DNA of 64,000 nucleotides from Amanita rubescens (lineage: Eukaryota > Basidiomycota > Agaricomycetes > Agaricales > Amanitaceae): positions 992,001-1,056,000 of the forward strand of contig WION01000003.1 of the NCBI GenBank assembly GCA_015039365.1, given 5' to 3'. The notes beneath the pieces were generated by a model that made no database searches, was not told the DNA's origin, and saw only the letters and a program-made list of their open reading frames with translations. Below, in pieces: positions 1 to 13,639 of the stretch (the first letter of the stretch is position 1; each line of letters starts with the position of its first letter). Both the position numbers and the translations under genes were made by a program.

Positions 1-358
1 ATCGATTTGCATTAATCCAGGTTTCCACATTCAAACAACCATCCTATATTGAAGATGGTAAGTGACAAGAGCAATTCGCGTACAGGTCATGACAGTTGCT
101 ACAGATGATACTATATATGAGCATCAATTTGCGCCGGAAGATGTTCTGGGGCTTGACCATGTGGATAAATCTGGAAAAGCAAGAACAGGGGGGGAGAAAG
201 CAATCGTTATTAGAGGTTGATTGCTACGATTTATATTGTAATAAATCGGTTGCATAACGTATTCATGTACTATTCCGCAAACTCAGTTTACATATGTCCA
301 CAATCACGGGAGGATCGAATGGGTGTATAAGCATCAATAAGTGGTATCTAGTATATCG
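1..358. other. Intergenic flank, no gene seen
   Basis: AT-rich sequence at the window edge, downstream of the leftward SEC66 gene. I see no ORF that resembles a known family and no exon pattern. It probably contains the SEC66 3' UTR and may hold the end of a gene lying outside the window. Confidence 0.5.
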
Positions 359-1119
359 TCATTTCTTCTTTCTAGCCTTCTAGGTTAAAGAATTAGCATG
401 TCAGCAATTGTATTGAGAAGCAACGCACTGTTGTGCTCTCCCCGTCGCCAGTGTTCCCTGATGCTTTGGAGGACCCTTGCGTAGCTTGTTTTGATCCGGT
501 CGGTATTTTTGCCTTGACTCCATACTTGAGTTCTAGCCAAAAGTGGTTAATGGACTGCATGCAACGGGACTGTTTCGCATTTACCTAGCTCAGCCCGAAT
601 TTCTGGCGTACGTTCAAAGATGGCACGCATTTTTTCGTTTGCTAGCATTTCGTTCGCTGATGGAAATATAACCTGTCCCCAGCCCTCAACAAAAGAGTTC
701 GCCTCTGCAATCACTTCCGTGATTTCTACTTCAAGTTCTTTTTCGGCGCTCAACAAGCTATTCCAGAGATCATCTCCTACCGATCCCTTCTGAAGAAGAT
801 TCTGTAACGCCGGCTTGTCTTCGCGAACCCGGAGAACGCGCTGAACATCTGCCATGGCGCGGCGGAGAAGCGCAGATTTCAACAGGGAGTCTGGGACGGG
901 GGGACTTGTCTTCTGCAGAAGCGTGATGTACGCGTTGCGTTCCGGATGTGAGGGAAAATATGGCTCATAGGCTCGACCTGTGGAGCTGAAAGTCAGGAAA
1001 TTTCAATGGGAAAATCAATAATACCCACTGGAAGTTTGTTTTCTATAAAAGTGACTGAATATGAAGAGACCGCCGAAGACGACAAGGACGTAGACAACAG
1101 GGACGAGTAGCGACGCCAT
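359..1119 (-). CDS. SEC66: SEC66/SEC71-like subunit of the ER Sec62/63 translocon
   Basis: Part of the Sec63 complex that supports post-translational import into the ER. I read four exons (1119-1025, 985-585, 532-429, 379-359); their 621 nt stay in frame and give 206 residues. The protein begins with one hydrophobic segment (MASLLVPVVYVLVVFGGLFIF), followed by the family block around YEPYFPSHPERNAYITLL and ALLRRAMADVQRVLRVREDK, and ends in a basic tail (KARKKK). The length and the single N-terminal membrane anchor fit fungal Sec66. The last 21-nt exon rests on a canonical intron (380-428) and is the least certain part. The gene is divergent from citrate synthase, with 143 bp between start codons. 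Confidence 0.85.
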
Positions 1120-1262
1120 CCACGGGCTACGTGTCAGTGTCCGTTAGACAAGTTGCGAGTTATGTAAATTATTCCCAGATTCTAAAGTTTGCTAAAATTA
1201 GCACACCTTGCCGGACCTTAAGTTCGAGCCTCCTCCGAGCCTCGGAGCACACCGTTTCTAGT

Positions 1263-3458
1263 ATGATGTTAGCTCGTAATACTTTCTCGAGGTTGCACAC
1301 ACAGTGCTCTATTGGCCCCTCCTTCAAAAGATTTGCATCTACCAAGGTATTCTTTGTGTTCACTGCACGAAACTGTTCCGTTCAACCTGACCTAATAAAT
1401 AAGACTCTTCGAGAAACCCTGCAGGAAGTAATACCGGCTAAGCAAGAGCAACTTCGGAAATTGGTACGAATATTTTTATGCCTCTACTGTCTTCTTTCAC
1501 ACCCCAGCACCCAGAAACTCGAACATGGTCAGTCGGTTGTTGGAGACGTTAAGGTAATATATTTATGTTGTGTTTTCGCAATACTGAGTAGATGAAGGTT
1601 GAAAACATAATTGGAGGCATGCGTGGCTTGAAGGCTATGTTGTGGGAGGCCTCCGTTCTCGACCCGGTTGAGGTGCATTGATGAGCACAACATTACCTCA
1701 ATATAAATTGACTAGTTGCAGGGTATCCGATTTCACGATTTAACCATTCCGGAGTGCCAGAAGCTCCTTCCACCTGCTCCCGGCGGAAAGGAGATTATCG
1801 CAGAGAGTATGCTATGGCTCTTGTTGACTGGTCAAGTGCCGTCGGCTGAGCAAACACGGCAACTCTCGCGCGACCTCGCTGAGAAAGGGGATTTACCCAA
1901 GTTCGTTGAGGAATTGATTGATTCGTGAGTCGTCGGAGTTCCAGGTATTAGCTTACATGTCTAAGCTAAACATAGCCTCCCAAAAACACTACATCCTATG
2001 ACGCAACTTGGTATTGGTGTATCGGCTCTCAATCATGACAGCGCTTTCCAAGCGGCATACGAGCGGGGTATAAAGAAATCGGAATATTGGACCTATGTTC
2101 TCGAGGACTGTATGGATCTCATTGCTCGCCTGCCTACTCTTGCGGCTCGTATCTATCGGAACATATATAAGCCTGGAACTCAAATTCCTTCCATTGATCA
2201 CAACCTGGATCTCGTTGGTCAGTTTTTACAGATTGAACTTGCTGACCAGACCAAATGAAGAACAATAATAGGCAACTATTCCCGACTACTTGGGTATGGT
2301 GACAACCATAGTTTAACTGAGTACCTGCGGTTGTACATCGCTCTTCACGGGGACCACGAAGGTGGAAACGCTTCCGCCCATACAGCTCGTAAGTAGTAAA
2401 GTACTTATCATTGACGGACGTTCCGATTGTTCCCCCGATAGACCTGGTTGGGTCGACCCTTTCTGATCCATACCTGTCCTACTCGGCAGCCCTTTTTGCG
2501 CTTGCTGGTCCCCTTCACGGGTACGTACCTCTTCTTTGCAATTTAACTGACTTAGGACCTCTCCAGTCTTGCAAATCAAGAAGTGTTGAGATGGCAACTG
2601 GCCATGCAAAAAGAAATTGGGTCAGAAATCACGTATCATAACATCAAAGATTACTTGTGGAAGACGCTGAAGCGTGGACAAGTTGTTCCGGGGTATCAAT
2701 TAGTCCAAGTACATGAGTGAATAAGTGCTTACATTTCGAAGTTATGGTCATGGGGTTCTACGTAACCCTGATCCAAGGTTCATTGCACTTCAAGAATTTT
2801 GCGCAACTCGTCCAGAGCTTAAAGACAGCCCTATCATCCGCTTGGTAAACATGGTAAGACTAATAACCATTTTGCTCGCTAGGGTTGGGGCTAACCTCAC
2901 GATTAGACCTCTGAAGTCGCTCCGGATGTTCTAAAAGAACATGGCAAGGTCCTGAAAGTATCCTACAATATATGCAATCGCGCTGAATTGTTGTTAGACC
3001 AAAAATCCCTACCCCAATGTTGACGCGACATCAGGTAAATTCCACAGTTTCACCAACTTTTAGCTTCTCATGCAATAATGCAGGCTGTGTTTTGTATCAC
3101 TATGGCTTAACCGAGTTTAAGGTTCGTGAAATTAGTGCCGTGTTGTTCTTCGACGAAGTAATCTCTTGCAGTACTACACGGTTATTTTCGGCGTTTCCAG
3201 AGGTATGAGTAGGTTACATATCTTTTCTCCTCATATTGATCAACCATAGCTCTGGGTGCCCTGACTCAACTCGTGTGGGCGAGAGGTTCGTCAATTTCGA
3301 TCCTCATACAGTCTTCCATGTTCATATTTTTGTAGCTCTTGGATTACCTTTGGAACGACCAAAATGTGCGCTCTTCTGACAACTGCGATATGATTTGAAT
3401 TAACACCAGTTCAGCCGTCTCCATGGACGTTTTAGAGAAGCTCGTCGGCAAATCATGA
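1263..3458 (+). CDS. CIT1: Mitochondrial citrate synthase
   Basis: Condenses acetyl-CoA and oxaloacetate to citrate in the TCA cycle. The reading is spread over many short exons. It starts [12 protein letters not shown], an arginine-rich presequence without acidic residues, so the matrix is the expected location. Family blocks in order are [73 protein letters not shown] and PNVDATSG. The catalytic His (in GDHEGGN), His (in PGYGHG) and Asp (in NVDATSG) are all present. A last intron after ERPK joins to [14 protein letters not shown], the usual fungal mitochondrial ending; without it the frame stops early at 3377. There is no peroxisomal SKL end. At least ten introns make this one of the most fragmented genes here. 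Confidence 0.93.
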
Positions 3459-3609
3459 TGAGATATTACATAGTACCAGGGAAAGTGACTGTCCTGCAGA
3501 CTCAAGTCCCATAGAGTTCGTTTCACGTAGAACTACACACAATGAACCGAAATTGAAAGAAGTCCATACAAAGGTAATACATAAGTATATGGGGCGCGGG
3601 TAAGTGGTA

Positions 3610-4899
3610 TCAAAATCTCCTAGCCTGATTCAAACCTGGTTGGGCTTGGCCTACATTGGGAGGTGCTTGCATTGGTGGCGGCCTGGTAACATATCCCAGT
3701 GGTGCGGGCATTTGAGGAGGCATCCTTTGACTGGGGTTATATCCCTGTGGAGGAGGGTAGCCAGCTGGAGGCGGCCCTTGCCCAGGAGGTAGTTGACCGT
3801 GGGGATGACCTCTGGGAGGTTGCTGGTACACGACAGGGCCTTGGCGCACGGGTCCAGGTGTTGGGTATGATTGAGTAGGGACAGGGCGCTGCGGCATCTG
3901 CTGTTGTTGTTGCGGCGGTGCTGTAGCTGCTGGACGCGCAGGTCGGGCATTTGGCGTCGGTCCAGGGTTCGGTGTTGCCCCTGGATCACGCAGAGCAACA
4001 GGCGCGGGGCGACCTCCAGCACCAGGGGGTGGATTCTTCTCGGCTGCTTTCAAAATTTCGTCACTGGGTATGGTGATAAGGCTTTGGTAAACTGGAGTGA
4101 ATGGAACATTTCTTACTCAAGGAGGTTCAAGGCAGCACATAATACGACCCACTCAACACAATCTTCATTACCTTCACCTAAAGTCTGCCAAACAGCCTTC
4201 TCTTCAGGTGTCTTGCCAGTTATACTGATACGAGTGCCTCCTCCATTAGGACCTGGAGGGTTCTTCTGTATCTTGCCAAATTCAATACGTTCTGGTGGTA
4301 TGTCGTGCCCGGCATAAGCGAAGTAAAACATACTCCAGAATGTCGCATTCGGATTTGGCTTAGACACTTGAAACAGCGGAAGGTCCGGAGAATCAGGAGA
4401 AGGAAGTGATAACTTGTATATTGGAGAAATGACGCCGGTGTTTGCGATTGTCCACTTGAGGTTACGTGAAGCTTCACACCGGACGATGCGGGTTGACGAT
4501 GCGGATGAATGACCCGGATCCGACGACGATGCCTTGCCAACATCCTTGGTCCGTGGGGGGCATAGTTTTGCAACGCACAGATCTCCTTGGGGAGACGGAG
4601 TCAGCAGATAATTCTCTGTGTTCTTGCACAACTTGAGGAATACGATATAATACGAGCGAATAGCAGCTCACGAAATTCGTGTGCAAATACGAATACAGGA
4701 TGTTAGAAGGTTGGCCTGAAATAGGGTTAGACTAAAGTATGATTGCGAAAAGGATGTGGTTGCTACCGTGGGGAGTGACGATAAGCGTGGGGAGATGGTC
4801 GGGGATGGGCGGATGGTTGGGAGATGTATATACAGAATAGATGGCTGAAACTGGATTAGCACGCGTGTACGAACAAGCGAAGAACAACGAACCTGCCAT
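3610..4899 (-). CDS. Unrecognised fungal protein with proline-rich C-terminal tail
   Basis: I do not recognise this family. A folded-looking N-terminal part (MAAIYSVYTSPNHPPIPDHL..., then NILYSYLHTNFLCKNTENYLL) is followed by a region with PIYKLSLPSPD and NATFWSMFYFAYAGHDIPPERIEFGKI, then KTPEEKAVWQTLGEGNEDCVEWVVLCAALNLLD. Exon 4113-4631 joins to 4053-3610 through a canonical intron (DDEILKAAEKNPPP). The last about 150 residues are disordered and rich in P, Q and G, including a QQQQQ run. The start at 4899 rests on a short first exon (ATGGCAG) and is uncertain. The gene faces the PP2A B56 gene across 357 bp and is convergent with citrate synthase. The globular part may be a PH-like or other binding domain, but this is only a guess. 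Confidence 0.6.
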
Positions 4900-5256
4900 T
4901 GGGAACGGAAGATGGCGGTTTGAGATCAAGGTTGTTCAAGGACTTTCATCAGTGGGCCTCGTGACCATCACGGCTTATCACAATGACAACCGCCGTCTTC
5001 ATGAGTTCTTCATCTCCGCTGCATATCCTCAGCGCAGGATGCACTGGCTGGTAAAAGCGCATATCATGTACTCTCAGCCAACGTTGGATAATTTATCATA
5101 CAAACGTTGGATCAACCTGAGTATATGATTCACGATTGAACGTGACGTGTCACTCCTTCGTCACATCCGGATTACCGTTGTCCATCGATTCAGACCTCGG
5201 TCTGTTTACACGCTTCTGTCTTAATTTCCTGTGAACGCACGCGCCGACTTGACGCG
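4900..5256. other. Divergent intergenic region
   Basis: Lies between the leftward proline-rich gene and the rightward PP2A B56 gene and must hold both promoters. A 95-codon plus-strand ORF starting at 4841 covers much of it, but it resembles no family and overlaps the first exons of the leftward gene, so I leave it out. No clear TATA box or factor site was found. Confidence 0.4.
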
Positions 5257-7719
5257 ATGCAAGGCATAAAGAAAACGCTTGTTAGTTCTCATTTATCCAT
5301 TCACCTTGAAACGCGCAATTGAATACATCTTACAGCTTCGGAGAACTTCGAAATCTAGAGAGCAAGCCGCGTCATCCAACAATCATCAAGCGGCTGCACC
5401 CCCTCCACCGCCGCCGAACACTACCAAGCCTTTGCCGCAGCCAGGGAACGCCTCGAATCACCATTCTCCTGCCATCTCCGCTCCCTCCCATAGCCCCTCG
5501 TCCTCGCATCGGTCTTCTTCGCCCGCCTCGTCTGGCTCTGCTACACCTGATCGTAGATCCTCCGCTGATAATGCATCGTCCGCCCCTCCTATTGTGGTCG
5601 TCAGCCCCGAGGCACCATCAGATTTGGTACATCGACAAGGACCGTACAGTACCAACAATGAGAGACATTCGCTCGGCGTAGATCACTCCAATACCACGCC
5701 TCCACGTACAACACCCTTGAACCGCATCCGCGGACCAAAGGACACGATACCCATGGTGGGTAAGCCTCCCCGAAAACAGCGAAGCAGCAGGTTCGTCGTC
5801 ACCGAGAAAGTAGATATTGAGAAATTGCCTCCATTCGCTGGTGAGTACAGATCTATCACGTCATGCATGTCCTTTGTTCATCTCGTGAAGAAACACCTCC
5901 AAACGAGCGGCCGCAGCTTTTTATTAAAAAATTGCACCAGTGTCGAGTTGTCTTCGACTTCAATGACGCTAGTTCAGAACTAAAGGGTAAACAAGTCAAA
6001 GCCCAGACACTGCATGAAATGCTGGAATATATTACAACTCAGAGGGGAGTCATCACGGAGACTATATACCCCGAGGTCGTTAGCATGGTATGCTCGTGCG
6101 CGCACTCCCATTCAAATCCTGATGCGCAAAGCAGTTTGCTACCAATCTTTTTCGATCCATACCCCCTCCTGTTAACCCGACAGGTGAAGCCTTTGACCCG
6201 GAAGAGGACGAGCCTGTTCTGGAGCTAGCGTGGCCACACTTACAGATTGTATACGAATTTTTTCTTCGCTTTGTGGAAAATCCGGACTTTAACACCAACT
6301 TGGCAAAAAGATATATCGACCAACCCTTTGTGCTCAATCTTCTTGAACTCTTCGATTCGGAAGATCCTCGAGAGCGAGACTTTCTCAAAACAACTCTACA
6401 TCGAATTTACGGGAAGTTCTTGAACCTACGAGCCTTCATTCGTCGATCCATCAACAATGTGTTTTACAACTTCATATACGAATCTGAACGTCATAATGGC
6501 ATTGCCGAATTACTGGAAATTCTGGGGTCCATTATCAACGGTTTTGCTCTGCCCTTAAAGGAAGAACACAAAACCTTCTTGACTCGTGTATTGATTCCAT
6601 TACACAAGGTCAAGAGTCTTCAACTATATCATCCTCAACTAGCATATTGCGTAGTTCAATTTCTGGAAAAGGATCCTACACTTGGCAAGGATGTCATGTT
6701 GGGTCTCTTGAAATACTGGCCTAAGGTTAATTCGACAAAAGAGGTCATGTTTCTTAACGAGGTCGAAGAAATTCTTGATGTAACGGACCCTTCAGAGTTT
6801 CAGAAGATCCAGGTATCTTTGTTCCAACAGATCGCGCGGTGCATCAACAGTCAGCACTTTCAAGTGGCAGAGCGCGCCCTATTGTACTGGAACAACGAGT
6901 ATATTGTAAATCTCATGAGCGATAATCTATCGATCATACTCCCTCTCGTTTTTCCTGCGCTATATGCTAATTCAAAATCGCATTGGAACCGGTAGGGCAT
7001 CACTTATCGTTGTCATTTCTAATCTCGACGTCTTTTCAGGACTATACATGGCATGGTATACAATGCCCTGAAAATGTTTATGGAAATCAATCCAGATATA
7101 TTCGAAGAGGTCATGCGACAGTATAAACAACGCAGAATCAGGTAAGTCGACCAATTATGTTGTGGCAGTGGCTCTCATGACTTGTTAAGCGAGCAGGAAA
7201 TAGCTGTTCATCGCTATAATACGTGGCAGAAAGTTCGCGAAAAGGCGATCCATAATGCAGGGGGTGCGCTGCCCGCTGGGTTGGTTGACATACCACGCTC
7301 TTTGCCTCCCCCGCCATCATCTGTCGATGAACCCGATATCTTGAACTTATCGATGGAATTGAATGCTGCATCGATAGATGATGTTACGGGAGACTTGGAC
7401 GAACATGGTATTGAAAGGGTGCCAATGGCAGATCCCGGGTTCGATGTATGTGAATGCTTGTTGCGGCAACCTATCCTCTTATTGAACATATCCATTAGAG
7501 ACCATTGCCTGATGTCGGCCACCCGGAAGGCTCTCCTGGCTCTCCTGGAATGCACGCGCGAAGAAAGAGTGTACTGCCAGGTCCGTCATCCCAATTCACC
7601 GTATTATCATACTGTCCTTTTAAACGTCATCTTGCACAGTGGATCCGACCGTCTTGCGTGATCTCGAAGCACACAGAAGTCTTGATGATTGGCCTGGCTT
7701 CGGAACTCGCCATATATGA
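5257..7719 (+). CDS. RTS1: PP2A regulatory subunit B56 (RTS1/Par1 type)
   Basis: Directs protein phosphatase 2A to its substrates. The start is MQGIKKTL followed by an intron. The first about 170 residues are disordered (Pro/Ser/His rich) with a basic [13 protein letters not shown] junction, and the B56 HEAT-like core then runs from VDIEKLPPF to the end: [105 protein letters not shown] and [15 protein letters not shown]. These are hallmark B56 blocks. The C-terminal tail is low-complexity and ends [11 protein letters not shown]. About seven short introns are needed, including one near 7000-7040 and two in the tail. In yeast this subunit acts at centromeres, in the cytosol and in stress responses; that role is inferred from the family. 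Confidence 0.92.
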
Positions 7720-8215
7720 TTTTAGTAGTACATGGTGGACAAATTCGCATTCTGATCACACTATTGTATAATTTTCTAGCCGGGGCTAACGGTCACGCAA
7801 CCATTCCATTTCTTATACACAACTTTTTGTTATCTAACTTTCTGTTTCGTCATTTCCAAAATACTTCTGCAGTTCTTGTGCGTACAGAGCGGATGTTCTT
7901 CTCTTGCTGGCATGTATTCCATTCCTTCATGTTGAATGTTAGTACACTTATATTTATTTTAAGTTGTAGCTGCCTGTGGATGATCATGAGCTCAGCTAAT
8001 GACGTATGGGGTAATTTCACGTGACTTTATCAAAATTTCTAGATGTTTCGCCGATATTCTTATCTGTTCCAGAACCCTAGTAGGAAGTATAAGAAACGGC
8101 TCGACAAGAAAAAAATTCCCAAGTTTTTTCGTATATCTCATACCCACTTGACGGTACGATATACTTCGCCATCTACGTGTAACACTAACTCAAGTGCAGC
8201 AGTACTACCACAGTC
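7720..8215. other. Intergenic region upstream of HSP70
   Basis: Holds the 3' end of the PP2A B56 transcript and the HSP70 promoter. No coding sequence is recognised. A CACGTG core lies near 8018-8023. The heat-shock-like block and TATA-like sequence at 8057-8095 are listed separately. Confidence 0.5.
8057..8095 (+). promoter_or_regulatory. Candidate heat-shock element and TATA-like box of HSP70
   Basis: The octamer TTCCAGAA (8067-8074) is a perfect tail-to-tail pair of HSF half-sites (TTCnnGAA). Another TTC lies ten bases upstream (8057-8059), in helical register as expected of a gapped heat-shock element. TATAAGAA at 8088-8095 could serve as TATA box, about 120 bp before the ATG. The match is visible in the sequence; HSF binding is inferred. 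Confidence 0.45.
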
Positions 8216-10531
<2,316 letters not shown>

Positions 10532-10971
10532 TTGACACGTCCTATCCTTCTCATCAGCTTGCATTATTATGAGGACTTGAAATCACGATGTATATATTAT
10601 CACACTAGCTAGAATCGTATACTTGTCACATCTTCCCTCGCGATTATTAAATGTAACGTAGTAAATAGATGAATTTAATTGACAACTAGATGCACTGCTT
10701 GAATACCAGGTTTTCTTGGCAAAGTGTATGGTGGATTTACTGGAGGGATTTACTAGCACAGACTCGTATGACAGTATCTTCGTTAGTCAAGGCACATCTT
10801 CAAACCTCCTCACATCCGGTCAAATCAGTGCCATCTCATCGCAGCCCAAAGGATATGTAGAAAAGGAGTACGATGCAGAGTATGACCCGAGTCAGCTAGT
10901 TGCAGTTGCTGGGTGCGCAGTATCCGTGACGGACGCGTTACGCGACGCGTGTTAATACATTCTCACCAGAC
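10532..10971. other. Intergenic region between HSP70 and PRI2
   Basis: Holds the HSP70 3' UTR and the primase promoter. An open frame beginning at ATG 10728 could be joined to the primase by a canonical intron (10920-10969), but its content does not resemble any primase N-terminus, so I treat it as non-coding with reservation. Confidence 0.35.
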
Positions 10972-12747
10972 ATGTATACGGCCAGAGACAAGAAGTCAGC
11001 CAAGGAGGCGCTCGTGCGTAATCACGGCGTTTAGTAGCTATCCTCATAGTCTTAATTTGTGAGTGGAGTGCTTAGTAGAACCTGCGCATCGTATCTAAAC
11101 CCGACACTTGAGTTATGACCGTCCGCCGACATATGATGTGACGGTCGAAGAGTTCGAGACGAGTGCCTTGGATCGACTACGCATTCTTGCAGAAATTGAA
11201 TCATCAGCGGCGCGAAATAGATCATGGGATGAACTAAGAGAATTTATTGGAAGCCAATGCCGCAAGTATATGCCTCTTAATCCAAACGAGCGACGCGGTG
11301 AAGACGGGACCATCAAAGACGCTGAAAGAAGGAGGGATCATCTAAGCCACTTTGTCCTGAGGCTAGCCTTCTGTCGATCGCACGTATCGCCCTCTCTTTA
11401 CATGGTTGGCAATCATTGATATCAAACAGGGAAGATCTGCGTCGCAGATTTGTGAAAGCAGAGACCACACTGTTCAAGGTACGCTATGATAGAGAGCTAA
11501 AAGACAACCGGGCAAACTTCCTGGAAACTCGTAACTTTGACTGGCTGCCAGTATGTCGCATGCGATTTAGAGTATAACAGACTATTTACTTTACATGTAG
11601 GTCAGCGAGGACGAGAAAAAAGCACATGAACAAGAGTTCATTGGTCTTCATTATAAGGGATCGGATGATGCCAGGATGAAGCGAGACTGGTTCACACAGA
11701 TCAAGTTTCATAAGGTATGTGGATGCAGCCAATCTCTAAGGCTGAGCGTATACATTCTTCGTCCAGGTTGGGTGGACTCGAGTACCTGACCTAGTGGAGA
11801 AGAGGAGCGTGCTGCTCAAAGGTGGATGGGCTTACGTGCCTGAGACAGAGCAAGCCAGTATTGTATACCAGGAATTTGAAACGCACCTCGAGAAGGCGCT
11901 GGAGGTAAGATCGGCTGAAGCGTATACCGCTTTGACTTACGGATTTGTAGGTGACAGCGAGAGCTTTACCCCGCTTGGACGAAGACACCCGCCTATTACC
12001 CATTTTGGAGAATCTGTCCAAAGGATTCATTGCTGGGGTGTCATCTGAGATGTACGACCCTTCAAGCCACAAGACCGGGGAGATCACGGCCGACATGGTG
12101 GATGACTTGGCAGCACAGCACTTCCCCATGTGCATGCGGACGCTCCATGAGAGTCTCCGACGAGACCAGCACTTGAAACATTATGGTCGCCTTTACTACG
12201 GCCTTTTCTTGAAGGTCAGTGTTTGTCTGGTAAGAACTAGGGTATGTACTGAAGAAGCCAGGTATTGGGTCTCTCCATTGACGAAGCGATTGTGTTTTGG
12301 AATAGGTCGTTCAGCATGCCCGACGATAAATTCAACAAAGAGTACAAGTATAACATTCGGCACTCGTATGGGCTAGAAGGCAAACGAGCCAATTATCCGG
12401 CAAAAAGGTGCGCAACTTAGTGCCAGGTTAAATTAGGCTGACAGGGATGGAGCTGTGTGCAACTGCTGACATGTGGACCGTCTGAGCCCGGGTGTCCATA
12501 CCGGCAGTATTCGCCGGAGAACCTGTCAAGCGCGCTTCTTCAGCTATACTCTGGACGACTGACGATGACAGACGTCAACGAGGTGATGGGGTCGGTGAAG
12601 GGCGGGCACTACCATGTGGCGTGTACACGGGTATTTGAGATGACGCACGGGGTGCGACGGGGAGAAGGGATTGGGGACGGGGAGAGCGTGACGCACCCGA
12701 ACCAGTACGCCGCTCGGAGCCGCGAACTGGCGCGGGGGAATAGCTAG
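10972..12747 (+). CDS. PRI2: DNA primase large subunit (iron-sulphur), with apparent frame breaks
   Basis: Regulatory subunit of DNA polymerase alpha-primase, needed for RNA primer synthesis. Family blocks: SLNFYDRPPTYDV, RLRILAEIES, then HFPMCMRTLHESLRRDQHLKHYGRL, YNIRHSYGLEGKRANYP, EPGCPYRQYSPENL, HYHVACTRVFEMTH and HPNQYAARSRE. The four [4Fe-4S] cysteines are all present (PMC, WSC, PGC and VAC). Two joins do not work as given. The N-terminal reading MYTARDKKSAKEAL... reaches SSYPHSLNF only if one T is dropped near 11031. The exon ending at 12407 after a run of five A joins the next exon (from 12445) only with one extra base. Both look like single-base indels at homopolymers. The start codon is therefore uncertain. 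The gene is 53 bp upstream of phosphatidylserine synthase. Confidence 0.82.
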
Positions 12748-12800
12748 AAGTAGCACACGTGAGTAGACAGAGACCCCGGCGACCCGTCCCTCCTCTTGCC

Positions 12801-13591
12801 ATGCACAACGCAAATTCTCCCTCTTCTCAAGCTGCCCTCAAGCAGTACAAGGATACCGATGGTCACTTTTCACTCGTCAGGTTATTACCTCCTCCCTCTC
12901 ACTTTCCATCTTCTCTCACACTTATCCAGAAACTTCCGTCTTGCTGATCTTGTGACCATTATGAATGGCGTTTGCGGCTCCTTCTCCATCTTTTCCTCTG
13001 CCCAATACCTCGTTACCCATGATCCAGACTATCTCTGGACCGCCCTTTCATTCCCCTTGGCAGGGTTGATGTTTGATTTCTTTGATGGCAAGGTCGCAAG
13101 ATGGAGAAAATCGAGCAGCTTACTCGGCCAGGAGCTGGACAGCTTGGCCGACTTGGTAATCTATATTTACACATTTTCAAGCACCCTCTCATGTAGTCTC
13201 CAAGATATCTTTTGGAGTGGCCCCTGCTCTCTTGGCTTTCGTTGTTGGCCTACGAACGTATCTTGACACCGTTGTCCTTACAGGATTTATCTGTTGTGGA
13301 CTTGCTCGTCTAGCTCGTTTTAATGCCACCGTGGCTCTCGTTCCAAAAGATGGTGCAGGAAAAGCAAAGTACTTTGAGGGTCTTCCCATACCTTCTTCGC
13401 TCGTACTTGTTGCCATGCTATCGTACTGGGCCATGAATGGCTGGATTGAGGGCAGGGATGGTATACCATTGGGGACCATAACTCTGTGGGGTGAATCGGG
13501 AGGACGCGGGGAGGTACACAAGGTTTGTCTTATCTATGGATTCTGGGCGGCGGCGATGGTCAGTAAAACGTTACGTATTCCAAAATTGTAG
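12801..13591 (+). CDS. CHO1: CDP-diacylglycerol-serine O-phosphatidyltransferase
   Basis: Makes phosphatidylserine from CDP-diacylglycerol and serine in the ER membrane. The start is MHNANSPSSQAALKQYKD. After a first intron the protein reads NFRLADLVTIMNGVCGSFSIF and then the CDP-alcohol phosphotransferase signature across FDFFDGKVARWRKSSSLLGQELDSLADL, in which the spaced aspartates, DG and AR are intact. The second intron must use the later acceptor, giving ADLISFGVAPALL. Hydrophobic segments follow (VVLTGFICCGLARLARFNAT, LPIPSSLVLVAMLSYWAMNG, IYGFWAAAMVSK). Size and topology fit fungal Cho1. It lies in a head-to-tail run with PRI2 and NSE1, 48 bp before NSE1. Confidence 0.92.
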
Positions 13592-13639
13592 TCTACACTG
13601 TTGTTACGAGTTACCCATTGACCACCAGCACCCTTTAAA

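Noticed and set aside
4841..5128. 95-codon plus-strand ORF starting MAETGLARVYEQ
   Set aside because: Overlaps the first exons of the leftward proline-rich gene, has no splice-supported extension and resembles no family.
10728..10919. Possible extra 5' exon for PRI2 joined by a canonical 50-nt intron
   Set aside because: It keeps the frame, but the peptide does not resemble a primase N-terminus, while the ATG at 10972 gives a leader of the expected length. Kept as an alternative only.
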